This document shows, piece by piece, positions 9,930-17,636 of a DNA stretch of 64,000 nt (the stretch's first letter is position 1; each line of letters opens with the position of its first letter). The notes under the pieces are model-generated. The model was not told where the DNA came from and did not search any database. It saw only the letters and a list, made by a program, of their open reading frames with translations. Where the stretch lies: contig JAAEZQ010000003.1 in assembly GCA_018222805.1 (NCBI GenBank), forward strand, positions 203,487 to 267,486, in the 5' to 3' direction. Source of the DNA: Vibrionaceae bacterium (GTDB taxonomy: Bacteria > Pseudomonadota > Gammaproteobacteria > Enterobacterales > Vibrionaceae). The position numbers and the translations under genes are program-made.

Positions 9930-10958
9930 CTATCGGATTGGTGACGCGTACATGAATCCACCCTCGTTCCATAGTGCGTTCACACCACGAGAGATCTCAA
10001 GAGGCGATCCTTTACCTACAGTGCGCTCGAAGCTCTCACCATAGTTACCTACTTGTTTAACGATTTGGTAGCCCCAATCATCACGGATACCAAGGCCTTT
10101 ACCTTGAGGGCCATCTACACCAAGGATGCGTTTGATGTTTGGATCTTCAGATTTCAACATCTCATCAGCATTTTTAGAGGTGATGCCGTACTCTTCCGCA
10201 TTAATCATTGCAGATAGTGTCCACTTGGCAATGTTAAACCATTGGTCATCACCCTGACGTACAACAGGGCCTAGTGGCTCTTTTGAAATAATTTCAGGAA
10301 GAACGGCTGCCGATGAAGGATCTTGCAGGTTCAAACGCAGCGCGTACAGACCAGACTGGTCTGTTGTTAACACGTCACAGCGACCTGAATCGAAACCTTT
10401 TGAAGTTTGAGCGGCTGTATCAAATACTACTGGCTTGTAGCTCATGCCACTATTACGGAAGTAGTCTGCGAGGTTTAGCTCGGTAGTGGTACCTGATTGT
10501 ACACAAACAGATGCGCCATCAAGTTCCTTAGCACTTGATAGGCCAAGCTCTTTTTTCACCATGAAACCTTGGCCATCATAGTAGTTAACGCCAACGAAGT
10601 TTAGGCCAAGAGCGGTATCGCGGTGGAGCGTCCAGGTGGTGTTACGCGAAAGGACATCGATTTCACCAGATTGGAGTGCAGTGAAACGTTCTTTTGCAGT
10701 TAGCGGAACGTACTTCACTTTCGTTTTGTCCCCAAGAACGGCGGCAGCCAGTGCTTGGCAATATTCTACGTCGATGCCTTCCCATTCACCTTTTGAGTTA
10801 GGGTTTGAGAAGCCTGGAAGACCAGTACTTACGCCACAAGTAAGAAAACCTTGTTTTGTTACTTTGTCCAAAGTAGAGTCTGCAGCTTGAGCTGATGTTG
10901 CCATCATTGCAGTAGAAGCAGCTACGACGGAAGCAAGAATTGTTAGTTTATTTGCCAT
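9930..10958 (-). CDS. aapJ: Amino-acid ABC transporter periplasmic binding protein (AapJ/YhdW)
   Basis: This 342-residue family-3 solute-binding protein has a clear Sec signal peptide (MANKLTILASVVAASTAMMATSAQA, cleavage after about residue 25). The ligand-binding signature GEWEGIDVEYCQALAAAVLG is followed by KYVPLTAKERFTALQSGEIDVLSRNTTWT, typical of AapJ. The frame opens 8 codons earlier, but the ATG at 10958 starts the signal peptide and has AGGAAAG eight bases upstream. It is the first gene of the aapJQMP operon. Confidence 0.93.
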   Translation of the reverse strand: MANKLTILASVVAASTAMMATSAQAADSTLDKVTKQGFLTCGVSTGLPGFSNPNSKGEWEGIDVEYCQALAAAVLGDKTKVKYVPLTAKERFTALQSGEIDVLSRNTTWTLHRDTALGLNFVGVNYYDGQGFMVKKELGLSSAKELDGASVCVQSGTTTELNLADYFRNSGMSYKPVVFDTAAQTSKGFDSGRCDVLTTDQSGLYALRLNLQDPSSAAVLPEIISKEPLGPVVRQGDDQWFNIAKWTLSAMINAEEYGITSKNADEMLKSEDPNIKRILGVDGPQGKGLGIRDDWGYQIVKQVGNYGESFERTVGKGSPLEISRGVNALWNEGGFMYASPIR

Positions 10959-11419
10959 TTGTATCTTTCCTGTATGATCCATGTTAAATCAATGTAACAC
11001 TGAAATTAACGTGTCCAATTTATTATGTGTTGTGTCCTACGTGATTGATTTTCGAAGAAACGGCAATCGAACAATCAATCAGTTATAAGCGTAGAAAAGG
11101 ATCTGTGAATTCTCAAATATATAATTTAAATGGAATTTTAAGAGAACCTACAAAATTCCTCAGGTTTTAGAATGACGAAATGTTAATTGTTTGTAAATAG
11201 TGCAACTGGTGTACAAGATGGTGCATCAGAATAATCAACGAAGTATTGTATGCAAATAGAGAATAAAAAGTCGTTATTAAAACTATCATTAGCTGACCCC
11301 AACTATGTTCAGTGAAAATTCGAACAAAAATTATTTGTGTCAGCGAAACAGGGTGATGACTATGCCCCATTTTTGGTAGCATGGTTTTTAATAGTTAATT
11401 AGTGTAATCAAAGGTTGAG
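10959..11419. promoter_or_regulatory. Divergent control region of aapJ and the siroheme gene
   Basis: 461 AT-rich bases lie between two divergent genes. The only organised element I see is a 9-bp inverted repeat, TGATTGATT at 11042-11050 and AATCAATCA at 11073-11081, 22 bases apart and 84-123 bases upstream of aapJ. It could be an operator for the aap operon. A 71-codon minus-strand frame here (11167-11382) has no gene-like composition. Confidence 0.45.
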
Positions 11420-12340
11420 ATGCGATATTTTCCTCTGTTCTTAGACTTAATCAATAAACCAGTTCTTGTTGTTGGCGGCGGGGAAGTCGCGAGCCGTAAG
11501 ATAGAAGCCCTAATAAAAGCGGGCGCTGATATCACGGTCGTTTCTCCAACCTTGGTTGACTACCTGTCCAAGCTCGCTAAGGATCACCAACTACGATGGA
11601 TCCAGCGTTTTTATTCAAGTGACATTGTCACAAAAGGGTTTGTTCAGGTCTGGGCTACAACTGACAACCCAGACTTGAATCATCAGGTTTATAAAGATGC
11701 GAAAGGGCTAGGAATCTTAGTGAATGTGGTTGATGATAAGCCATACTGTGATTTCATCACCCCTTCAATGATCAATCGCGGTCGTATTCAGATAGCCATT
11801 TCGAGCGGTGGTGCGTCCCCAGTCTTGATTCGTAATATTCGTGAGAAGCTAGAGATGATTCTTCCACAGAACATGGGACTGATGGCAGAGTTTGCAAATT
11901 CCAAACGTAATTCAATTAAAGAGGCGTTACCAAGTGTCGATTTACGTCGTAAATTTTGGGAGCAATTCTTTTCGAATCCTGACGTTGAAAATGCGCGTGA
12001 TAATCGAGATTTAGAAACCATCTACCAAGCAACCATGGCTGATCCGCTCGAAGAAAAGGGCAGTTGCACTTGGATTCACGTCGGTAAAGACGTTGAAATG
12101 TTGCCCATCAAAGCGGTTCGTTACATGCAGCAAGCTGAATTGGCGTTGTACTCGACCAAATGTCAATCAGACGCAATGGAGCTAGTGAGAAGGGACGCAG
12201 AAAGGGAATCGTTCACAAACGCTGCTCAGTTATCAGACATGCTTTCTAAGGCAAAACAAGACAACTTGCGCGTATGTGTGTTTATTCCTGAAGGCACCAG
12301 TGAATTCATGTTGTTACAGGGAAAAGATCTCGTGATCTAG
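11420..12340 (+). CDS. CysG/Met8-like precorrin-2 dehydrogenase/ferrochelatase with decayed SUMT tail
   Basis: The first ~210 residues match the N-terminal half of CysG. They include an NAD-binding Rossmann motif (VLVVGGGEVASRKIEALIKAGADITVVSP, residues 15-43), the catalytic aspartate region NVVDD (about D105), and SSGGASPVLIRNIREKLE. This half oxidises precorrin-2 and inserts iron to make siroheme, the cofactor of sulfite and nitrite reductases. The last ~90 residues resemble the start of CysG's uroporphyrinogen methyltransferase domain (AVRYMQQAELALYS, DAMELVRRDAERESF). They lack its GAGPGD SAM loop and the rest of the domain. The frame ends cleanly at a terminator. Methylation must be done by another enzyme. 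Length is 306 residues against ~457 for full CysG. Confidence 0.85.
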   Translation: MRYFPLFLDLINKPVLVVGGGEVASRKIEALIKAGADITVVSPTLVDYLSKLAKDHQLRWIQRFYSSDIVTKGFVQVWATTDNPDLNHQVYKDAKGLGILVNVVDDKPYCDFITPSMINRGRIQIAISSGGASPVLIRNIREKLEMILPQNMGLMAEFANSKRNSIKEALPSVDLRRKFWEQFFSNPDVENARDNRDLETIYQATMADPLEEKGSCTWIHVGKDVEMLPIKAVRYMQQAELALYSTKCQSDAMELVRRDAERESFTNAAQLSDMLSKAKQDNLRVCVFIPEGTSEFMLLQGKDLVI

Positions 12341-12360
12341 AACCCCAACTAGAATATACA

Positions 12361-12390
12361 AAAACGCCGACGATCACTCGTCGGCGTTTG
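12361..12390. terminator. Terminator between the siroheme gene and yajQ
   Basis: A perfect stem (AACGCCGACGA with TCGTCGGCGTT) has an A-run at left and a short T-run at right. It serves both converging genes. Confidence 0.85.
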
Positions 12391-12441
12391 GTATTTGCTA
12401 TGTTAATGATTACTACGCGAGGTTCTAATCACTAATGAGCA

Positions 12442-12924
12442 TTAATCACGGAAGTTGTTGAACTGAAACGGTAGACCTAACTCTGCTTCACGAATGGCTG
12501 CCATGGTTGCCTGTAAGTCATCACGCTTTTTACCCGTAACACGCACTTTATCGCCTTGGATTGAAGCTTGTACTTTAAGCTTCGCATCTTTGATTAACTT
12601 AACCAGCTTTTTCGCGGTTGGCGTATCGATACCTTGGCGGAACACGATGTTCTGATGCCAGTTTCTGCCTGTTGCTTCAGGGTTTTGAGAGTCCATTGCA
12701 TTGGCATCGATACTACGTTTTGCTAGGTGACCGCGTAAAATGTCACGCATTTGTTTAAGCTGAAATTCACCCTCAGCGGACACTTTCACATTTTCTTCTA
12801 CTAGCTCAAAGCTCGCATTTACATTGCGGAAATCGAAACGAGTAGACAATTCACGGTTAGCGTTATCAACGGCGTTACGTAGTTCAACCGTATCGATTTC
12901 TGAAACAATATCAAACGATGGCAT
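12442..12924 (-). CDS. yajQ: YajQ family nucleotide/cyclic-di-GMP-binding protein
   Basis: This 160-residue protein has the full YajQ pattern: MPSFDIVSE at the start, [41 protein letters not shown] near the end, and a C-terminal PFQFNNFRD. It folds as two RRM-like domains. Xanthomonas homologues bind cyclic di-GMP and act with a transcription factor, and other members bind tRNA or nucleotides. It lies 28 bases after the DAHP synthase and is probably cotranscribed with it. Confidence 0.92.
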   Translation of the reverse strand: MPSFDIVSEIDTVELRNAVDNANRELSTRFDFRNVNASFELVEENVKVSAEGEFQLKQMRDILRGHLAKRSIDANAMDSQNPEATGRNWHQNIVFRQGIDTPTAKKLVKLIKDAKLKVQASIQGDKVRVTGKKRDDLQATMAAIREAELGLPFQFNNFRD

Positions 12925-12952
12925 GAAGATTCCTTGATTATCTTGTTATTAA

Positions 12953-14005
12953 TTACTTAGTGGATTTTACAGCGTCTGCCAGCATGTCTAGCATAGTCAC
13001 TGTATCTTCCCAACTCAGACACGGGTCTGTGATTGATTGCCCGTATGTCAGGTTATTGATGTCTGTCATTGGCTGATTGCCTTCAATGATGAAGCTCTCG
13101 GCCATAATGCCTGCAACACGTGTACTGCCAGCCTGTATTTGTTGGCAAATATCTTTAGCAACATCAAGCTGCTTTCGGTGTTGCTTTTGGCAGTTAGCAT
13201 GACTGAAATCGACAATTAAGCGTTGTGGCAGATCAAATTCGGCTAGCGCGTCACAAGCTTGCTTGATTGAAGCTTCGTCAAAGTTTGGACCTTTTTCGCC
13301 CCCACGTAAAATAATATGACCGAATGGATTACCACTTGTGCGATAAACCGTCATACGACCGTGTTTATCTGGAGAGTAGAAGTAGTGAGATGCTTTAGAT
13401 GCACGAATCGCATCAATCGCTATTTTCACATTACCGTTGGTACCATTTTTAAAGCCGACCGGGCACGAGAGTGCAGATGCCATTTCTCGGTGAATTTGAG
13501 ACTCAGTGGTACGTGCGCCGATAGCGCCCCAAGTGATCAGATCCGCAATGTATTGACCAGTAATCATATCAAGAAACTCAGTAGCGGTGGCAAGACCAAG
13601 CTTGTTGATATCCAGTAGCAGCTTACGCGCTTTATGAAGGCCAGCTTCTAACGCATAAGAACCGTCAAGGTTTGGATCGGTAATTAAGCCTTTCCAACCC
13701 ACAACTGTACGCGGTTTTTCAAAGTAAGTACGCATGACAATAAATAGCTCGTCTTTGTACTTATCCTGGATTGCGCTCAGACGCGTAGCGTAGTCGATTG
13801 CGGCTTCTGTGTCATGGACAGAGCAAGGGCCAACGATCGCAAGAAGACGCTTATCTTCACCCGTTAAGATTTTTTCAATCTGACGTCGAGATTGAGCAAT
13901 ACGGTCTGCAACGTCATCCGTAATAGGATATTCACTACCTAGCTCCGCTGGGGTAGGCATTGGACCCAAAGGTTGGGTTCTCAATTCATCTGTTTTTATA
14001 GGCAT
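12953..14005 (-). CDS. aroH: 3-deoxy-7-phosphoheptulonate synthase, Trp-type (AroH-like)
   Basis: This 350-residue class I DAHP synthase condenses phosphoenolpyruvate with erythrose-4-phosphate in the first step of aromatic amino-acid synthesis. Conserved blocks are VGPCSVHD, MRTYFEKPRTVVGWKGLI, GAIGARTTESQIHREMAS, GFKNGTNG and DFSHANCQKQH. It resembles E. coli AroH more than AroG or AroF in its start (TDELRT), GSYALEAGL, GRMTVYRTSGNPFGHI and IAGIMAESF, which suggests tryptophan sensitivity (inference). It is preceded by an unusually structured leader, and yajQ follows 28 bases downstream. Confidence 0.88.
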   Translation of the reverse strand: MPIKTDELRTQPLGPMPTPAELGSEYPITDDVADRIAQSRRQIEKILTGEDKRLLAIVGPCSVHDTEAAIDYATRLSAIQDKYKDELFIVMRTYFEKPRTVVGWKGLITDPNLDGSYALEAGLHKARKLLLDINKLGLATATEFLDMITGQYIADLITWGAIGARTTESQIHREMASALSCPVGFKNGTNGNVKIAIDAIRASKASHYFYSPDKHGRMTVYRTSGNPFGHIILRGGEKGPNFDEASIKQACDALAEFDLPQRLIVDFSHANCQKQHRKQLDVAKDICQQIQAGSTRVAGIMAESFIIEGNQPMTDINNLTYGQSITDPCLSWEDTVTMLDMLADAVKSTK

Positions 14006-14022
14006 CTTATAGCTTTATTCTC

Positions 14023-14114
14023 TGTTGCGAAGGGGTAAAGATAACGGAATTACTGGCAGGAATAAACTGTTTCACGGGATTCTTCGCCTCTAAATCCCAA
14101 ATAGCGTGAAACGG
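14023..14114 (-). promoter_or_regulatory. Structured 5' leader of the DAHP synthase gene
   Basis: Read towards aroH, GTTTCAC (plus 14069-14075 complement) pairs with GTGAAAC, and stacked inside it GGGATT pairs with AATCCC, leaving an 11-base loop. The loop contains GCGAAG, which is complementary to CTTCGC (plus 14027-14032), 22-27 bases before the start codon, so a pseudoknot is possible. There is no T-run, so this would act on translation or as part of an antiterminator rather than as a simple terminator. The function is inferred. Confidence 0.5.
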
Positions 14115-14153
14115 TTATAAGGTTCTTACTTTTTTATAACAACCTGAAAGCAT

Positions 14154-14169
14154 ACTATCAGGAGATAGT
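14154..14169. promoter_or_regulatory. Inverted repeat upstream of aroH (operator candidate)
   Basis: ACTATC and GATAGT are separated by AGGA, about 150 bases before the aroH start. The half-sites recall TrpR operators but the spacing is wrong (6 rather than 4 between ACTAT arms), so the regulator is unknown. Confidence 0.35.
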
Positions 14170-14297
14170 TACGTAACGAATCACCACCAGCCACGGCGGT
14201 GTTGAACAAAGTGGCAAAAACAGCAAGCGCTCTCAATACCTTAATTATCGATAAAGTCAGGTGAAATTAGCCTGTGTAGAAACGATAGCCTGTCTGA

Positions 14298-14310
14298 GTG
14301 ACGTTGTCAC
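14298..14310. other. matS site (MatP binding)
   Basis: GTGACGTTGTCAC matches the published E. coli MatP recognition consensus GTGACRNYGTCAC at every position. It lies in the intergenic region upstream of the DUF4442 gene. matP is in the same window, so this marks the Ter macrodomain. Confidence 0.85.
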
Positions 14311-14427
14311 ATTTTAATGTGTTTATGACGAATAATTTAGTAGGTAGATCAAGTTTTGTTAACAACTTTTTGACATTAAAACGAGCGTTTGATTAACTGA
14401 CTGAGTTAGGTTGGTAAGGAGACCAAA

Positions 14428-14925
14428 ATGTTATCTGCAGTACGTCGCGCAAACCTCTACTTGAAAGTATTCGGTTTCACTAAAGTTCCATTGATCTGGC
14501 TTTGTCGTCCAAAAATCATAGATATCGACGATAGGCATGTTGAAGTGAAAATTCCTCTGCGTAAAAGAACCAAAAACCACCTTAACAGCATGTATTTCGG
14601 TGCGTTAGCGGTTGGCGCTGATGTTGCGGGGGCTTTTTTGGCGATGAGTAAAGCTCAGGAGAAAGGTGAGCCGATTTCTTTGGCTTTTAAAGGCGTGAAG
14701 GCGGAGTTTTTAAAACGACCAGAAGCTGATGTTCATTTTGTGTGTGATGATGGTCCTTTAATCGACGAAATGCTGGACTACACGCTGGAGACTGGTGAGC
14801 GTATCAATCGTGATGTAAAAATTACGGCACTTTGTCCGTCTCTTCATGGCGATGAGCCAATGGCAGAGTTTTACCTGACGCTTTCTATTAAAAAAGCAGC
14901 ACAACAAAAAAAGAAGGCTGCTTAA
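14428..14925 (+). CDS. DUF4442 hotdog-fold protein (thioesterase-like)
   Basis: This 165-residue protein matches the DUF4442 family, which has a hotdog fold related to acyl-CoA thioesterases. The hotdog core shows as HLNSMYFGALAVGADVAGAFLAM (the helix and its preceding loop) followed by beta strands (ISLAFKGVKAEFLKRPEADVHFVCDDG). A lysine-rich C-terminus ends the protein. AAGGAG sits 8 bases before the ATG. Substrate unknown; lipid or aromatic acyl-CoA hydrolysis is the usual guess for this fold. Confidence 0.8.
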   Translation: MLSAVRRANLYLKVFGFTKVPLIWLCRPKIIDIDDRHVEVKIPLRKRTKNHLNSMYFGALAVGADVAGAFLAMSKAQEKGEPISLAFKGVKAEFLKRPEADVHFVCDDGPLIDEMLDYTLETGERINRDVKITALCPSLHGDEPMAEFYLTLSIKKAAQQKKKAA

Positions 14926-14941
14926 TCGTTAACTATTTTCG

Positions 14942-16294
14942 TTAGCTCAATTCGATTTTCTCAATCGACACTATCTTTGACCGGTTCAATACCACTTTCC
15001 AACGGTAGTACACGGGTTCATCAGTGTGGTTGTCTTCTTTGACGATCACATTGATGAGGTGACGTTTCTCAACCGATTCTTTGGTGACTTGCCCTTCATT
15101 TAGGTGGTACACGCGGTTTGACCCTTTGTCCATTAATCGAATAATGGGTCTTAAGCTAATGTTTAGGGTTTGTCGCGTTTGTTCATAGCCACTTAAAAAC
15201 ATCGATGTCGCCATTTCCGTCTTTTCCTGATAGTGAAGAATCTGCTCTTCTCGCTGAACGACGCGTTTTTTACGTATCTGTTGAATCTTGTCCGGCAGGC
15301 TAGAAAGCGTTCTATAGTCAAGCCACTCTAACTTTTTTCCAACGACTTTCTTGGTGGTTGGATCAATGTACTTTTTACGCCATTTGGGCTTTCCTTTACG
15401 TATCCAGCGCCACATGGCATCGCGAAGATCATCTTTAAAAATTTCGCGTAGGGCATAGATGAAGGACATCGCAATAATGAAGGATGCTGAAATCTCTCCT
15501 AGGTAGTCTCGTGCGAGGATCACAGTCGATGTCACGACGACCATCACTAAACCTGTCGCAATGCCTTTTATCGCCCGCTTAATATTTTTCCCCATTGAGA
15601 CCGTCTGCTCACGTAGGACGATAGGGTGTTCAATAAGACGTCTCAACAGGCGCATTTTGTTGGAAAGTCGAGTCACTTCTTCGACGACTTTGGGCGAGTT
15701 ATATTTATTTAACTTACGGTGTGCTTGCTCTTTTTCACATAGAGTGATCAGTCGTTTCTTGATCGTGCTGTACTCGCCCTCTCGGGGCAAGTGAGCGACA
15801 AGTGACAAGAACTTCTGCTCTGTGTACCACGACAAATAGTTATCGATGTTAACGTAATAACGTTTTAGGTTCTCTTCAAAAGGAATACCACGACGAAGGC
15901 GTTTTAAAATCGCAATAGCTAGTTCGATGACTTCATCAACTTCATCTTCCGTTACGGAGTTACTTTCTAGCTTATTCAGACTGGCGACAGCTTTGTCTAG
16001 GGCGATGACGTACTGATAGGCGAACAAACTCAAACTGACACGATACTGTTGATTCGAGAGACGTCCTCGCTTGGCTAGTCGGCTGTGCACCAAAGGGAGT
16101 AGGATCTCCTTACTATAATAGGAGCGTTGTTGTGTTATAGATGTGTAATAGAATTCGGATTCACTGATGATGTCGGCGTTTAGGCCGAGCTCACCAGGGA
16201 CAAAGAAGTAAATATCAAGGTCGACACTTTTACTTTTTGCTAGCTCATGGCTGATTTTTAATGTGATTGAGTCTTGTTTATCAACGGTGACCAA
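14942..16294 (-). CDS. Conserved membrane protein of unknown function, 450 residues
   Basis: I do not recognise a named family. The first ~240 residues are soluble and mostly helical, with basic patches (KRLRRGIPFEENLKRYY). Two adjacent transmembrane helices follow, at about 244-262 and 268-284 (GIATGLVMVVVTSTVIL, SFIIAMSFIYAL). Then comes a strongly basic segment (RWIRKGKPKWRKKYIDPTTKKVVGKKLEW) and a soluble C-terminal domain ending in beta-rich sequence. A hairpin-like membrane anchor with large cytoplasmic domains on both sides is the likely topology. It is convergent with the DUF4442 gene and divergent from the S1-domain gene, so it is probably monocistronic. Confidence 0.75.
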   Translation of the reverse strand: MVTVDKQDSITLKISHELAKSKSVDLDIYFFVPGELGLNADIISESEFYYTSITQQRSYYSKEILLPLVHSRLAKRGRLSNQQYRVSLSLFAYQYVIALDKAVASLNKLESNSVTEDEVDEVIELAIAILKRLRRGIPFEENLKRYYVNIDNYLSWYTEQKFLSLVAHLPREGEYSTIKKRLITLCEKEQAHRKLNKYNSPKVVEEVTRLSNKMRLLRRLIEHPIVLREQTVSMGKNIKRAIKGIATGLVMVVVTSTVILARDYLGEISASFIIAMSFIYALREIFKDDLRDAMWRWIRKGKPKWRKKYIDPTTKKVVGKKLEWLDYRTLSSLPDKIQQIRKKRVVQREEQILHYQEKTEMATSMFLSGYEQTRQTLNISLRPIIRLMDKGSNRVYHLNEGQVTKESVEKRHLINVIVKEDNHTDEPVYYRWKVVLNRSKIVSIEKIELS

Positions 16295-16478
16295 AAAAAG
16301 CTCCTGACTTTCCTAACGCATCTTTACCCCGAAAATTGTACTTTTCATATAAGTACCAGATTGCTAAGAGAATGATAGGGGTAGACAATAACAGCATAAC
16401 AGAGCGATATGCTTTTCTCTCTGATTTTCTTGTTAGTTTAGGTATAATTCCACGTAAATTTAAAAAGAGACAAAATCA

Positions 16479-17312
16479 ATGATTAAAATTGGTCAAATTA
16501 ACAGCTTGGAAGTCATTAAAAAGGCTGATTTTGGCGTATTTCTGGATGGTGATGATTACGGTTCTGTTTTGCTGCCAAATAAACATGTCCCAGAGGGCAC
16601 AGAAATTGGCGATCAAATCGACGTATTTTTGTACTTTGATTCAGAAAGCCAACTGGCTGCGACCATTGAAACCCCAATTGCTCAGGTGGGTGAATGGGGC
16701 CTGATGAAGATTGAAGGTGTCAATAATACCGGTGCTTTTGTTAATTGGGGTATCAAAGAAAAAGATTTGCTCATTCCATTTAGTGAACAGCGTACGCGCT
16801 TTTCTGCCGGTCAAACGATCTTAGTTTACGTATACACTGATAAAGCATCAGGTCGAATTGTCGGAACAACGAAATTCAATAAATGGCTGGATAAAACGCC
16901 AGCAAATTACGAAGTTAACCAGCAAGTGGACCTTATCATTGCTGAACGCAGTCAACTTGGTTATAAGGCGATCGTGAACGGCAAACATTGGGGTATGATT
17001 TTCCCTTCAGATGTTTTTGGTAAATTGTATATTGGTAAAAAGCTGAAAGGTTTCATTAAGCAAATTCGTGAAGATGGCAAGATTGATTTGGCGTTGCAAA
17101 AAGTGGGTGTTGCTAAGATGGATGATCTTTCAAGCAAGATCATAGAGCAGCTAGAGAAGAAGGGTGGTTTTCTTCCACTTAACGATAAATCTTCCCCAGA
17201 AGCGATTTTTGAAGCATTTCGTACCAGTAAAGGAACGTACAAAAAAACCATTGGCGGTCTATACAAGGACGGTAAGATCGTTATCGAGAAAGATGGTATT
17301 CGCCTGGCATAG
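16479..17312 (+). CDS. cvfB: S1-like RNA-binding protein of the CvfB/YitL family
   Basis: This 277-residue protein starts with an S1-like barrel (MIKIGQINSLEVIKKADFGVFLDG...GSVLLPNKHVPEG). A second and third S1-type segment follow (GEWGLMKIEGVNNTGAFVNWGIKEKDLLIPFSEQ; VDLIIAERSQLGYKAIVNGKHWGMIFPSDVF), then a C-terminal winged-helix-like domain (FLPLNDKSSPEAIFEAFRTSKGTYKKTIGGLYKDGKI). This is the CvfB arrangement; CvfB contributes to virulence gene expression in Staphylococcus. The gene is often misnamed as a GntR regulator. A TATAAT hexamer lies at 16443-16448, just before the gene. Confidence 0.85.
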   Translation: MIKIGQINSLEVIKKADFGVFLDGDDYGSVLLPNKHVPEGTEIGDQIDVFLYFDSESQLAATIETPIAQVGEWGLMKIEGVNNTGAFVNWGIKEKDLLIPFSEQRTRFSAGQTILVYVYTDKASGRIVGTTKFNKWLDKTPANYEVNQQVDLIIAERSQLGYKAIVNGKHWGMIFPSDVFGKLYIGKKLKGFIKQIREDGKIDLALQKVGVAKMDDLSSKIIEQLEKKGGFLPLNDKSSPEAIFEAFRTSKGTYKKTIGGLYKDGKIVIEKDGIRLA

Positions 17313-17360
17313 TTTTCCGGCTGTGTACTTTAGCTAAAATAGCAAAGTGAAATAACGGAC

Positions 17361-17470
17361 AAAAAAAACGGCCCAAATGCTTCCATTTTTTGGGCCTAGG
17401 GGAAATGGCTCCTAGGAGCCTACGCTAAAACCTTATTAATCGCTTATTTTTGAGCGTTTATTCCTGAAGC
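17361..17470 (-). ncRNA. Candidate intergenic sRNA, minus strand
   Basis: On the minus strand a perfect GGCCCAAA/TTTGGGCC stem (plus 17370-17396) is followed by G and eight T, an excellent intrinsic terminator. Just upstream of it is the palindrome GGCTCCTAGGAGCC (17407-17420). No gene on the minus strand needs this terminator, because rsmF already has one at 17571-17601. An independent transcript of roughly 100 nt is therefore likely. The 5' end is a guess. A TATATA box on the minus strand near 17472 could be its -10. It contains three GGA triplets, and no match to a named sRNA was recognised. Confidence 0.5.
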
Positions 17471-17570
17471 TATATAAAAGATGCAGTCATAATGCTCTGA
17501 GTTCATATATTTAGTTTAGTACAGGCCACTCGGAACGCTAGACCGCTAAGCTGCTTTAATACTCACAATA

Positions 17571-17601
17571 AAAAGCCATCGAATTTACGATGGCTTTTCT
17601 T
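17571..17601. terminator. Bidirectional terminator of rsmF and the region after cvfB
   Basis: The stem AAAGCCATCG/CGATGGCTTT has a short loop, with T-rich tails on both strands. Confidence 0.85.
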
Positions 17602-17636
17602 TTATTTATCGTTGAGTTATCGCTGTGACAAAAACA

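Noticed and set aside
11167..11382. 71-codon minus-strand ORF upstream of the siroheme gene
   Set aside because: AT-rich, no ribosome-binding site, and low-complexity composition in a promoter region.
14154..14169. TrpR operator upstream of aroH
   Set aside because: The half-sites look similar, but the spacing between ACTAT arms is 6 rather than 4 and the CTAG cores are missing. Kept only as an unassigned inverted repeat.
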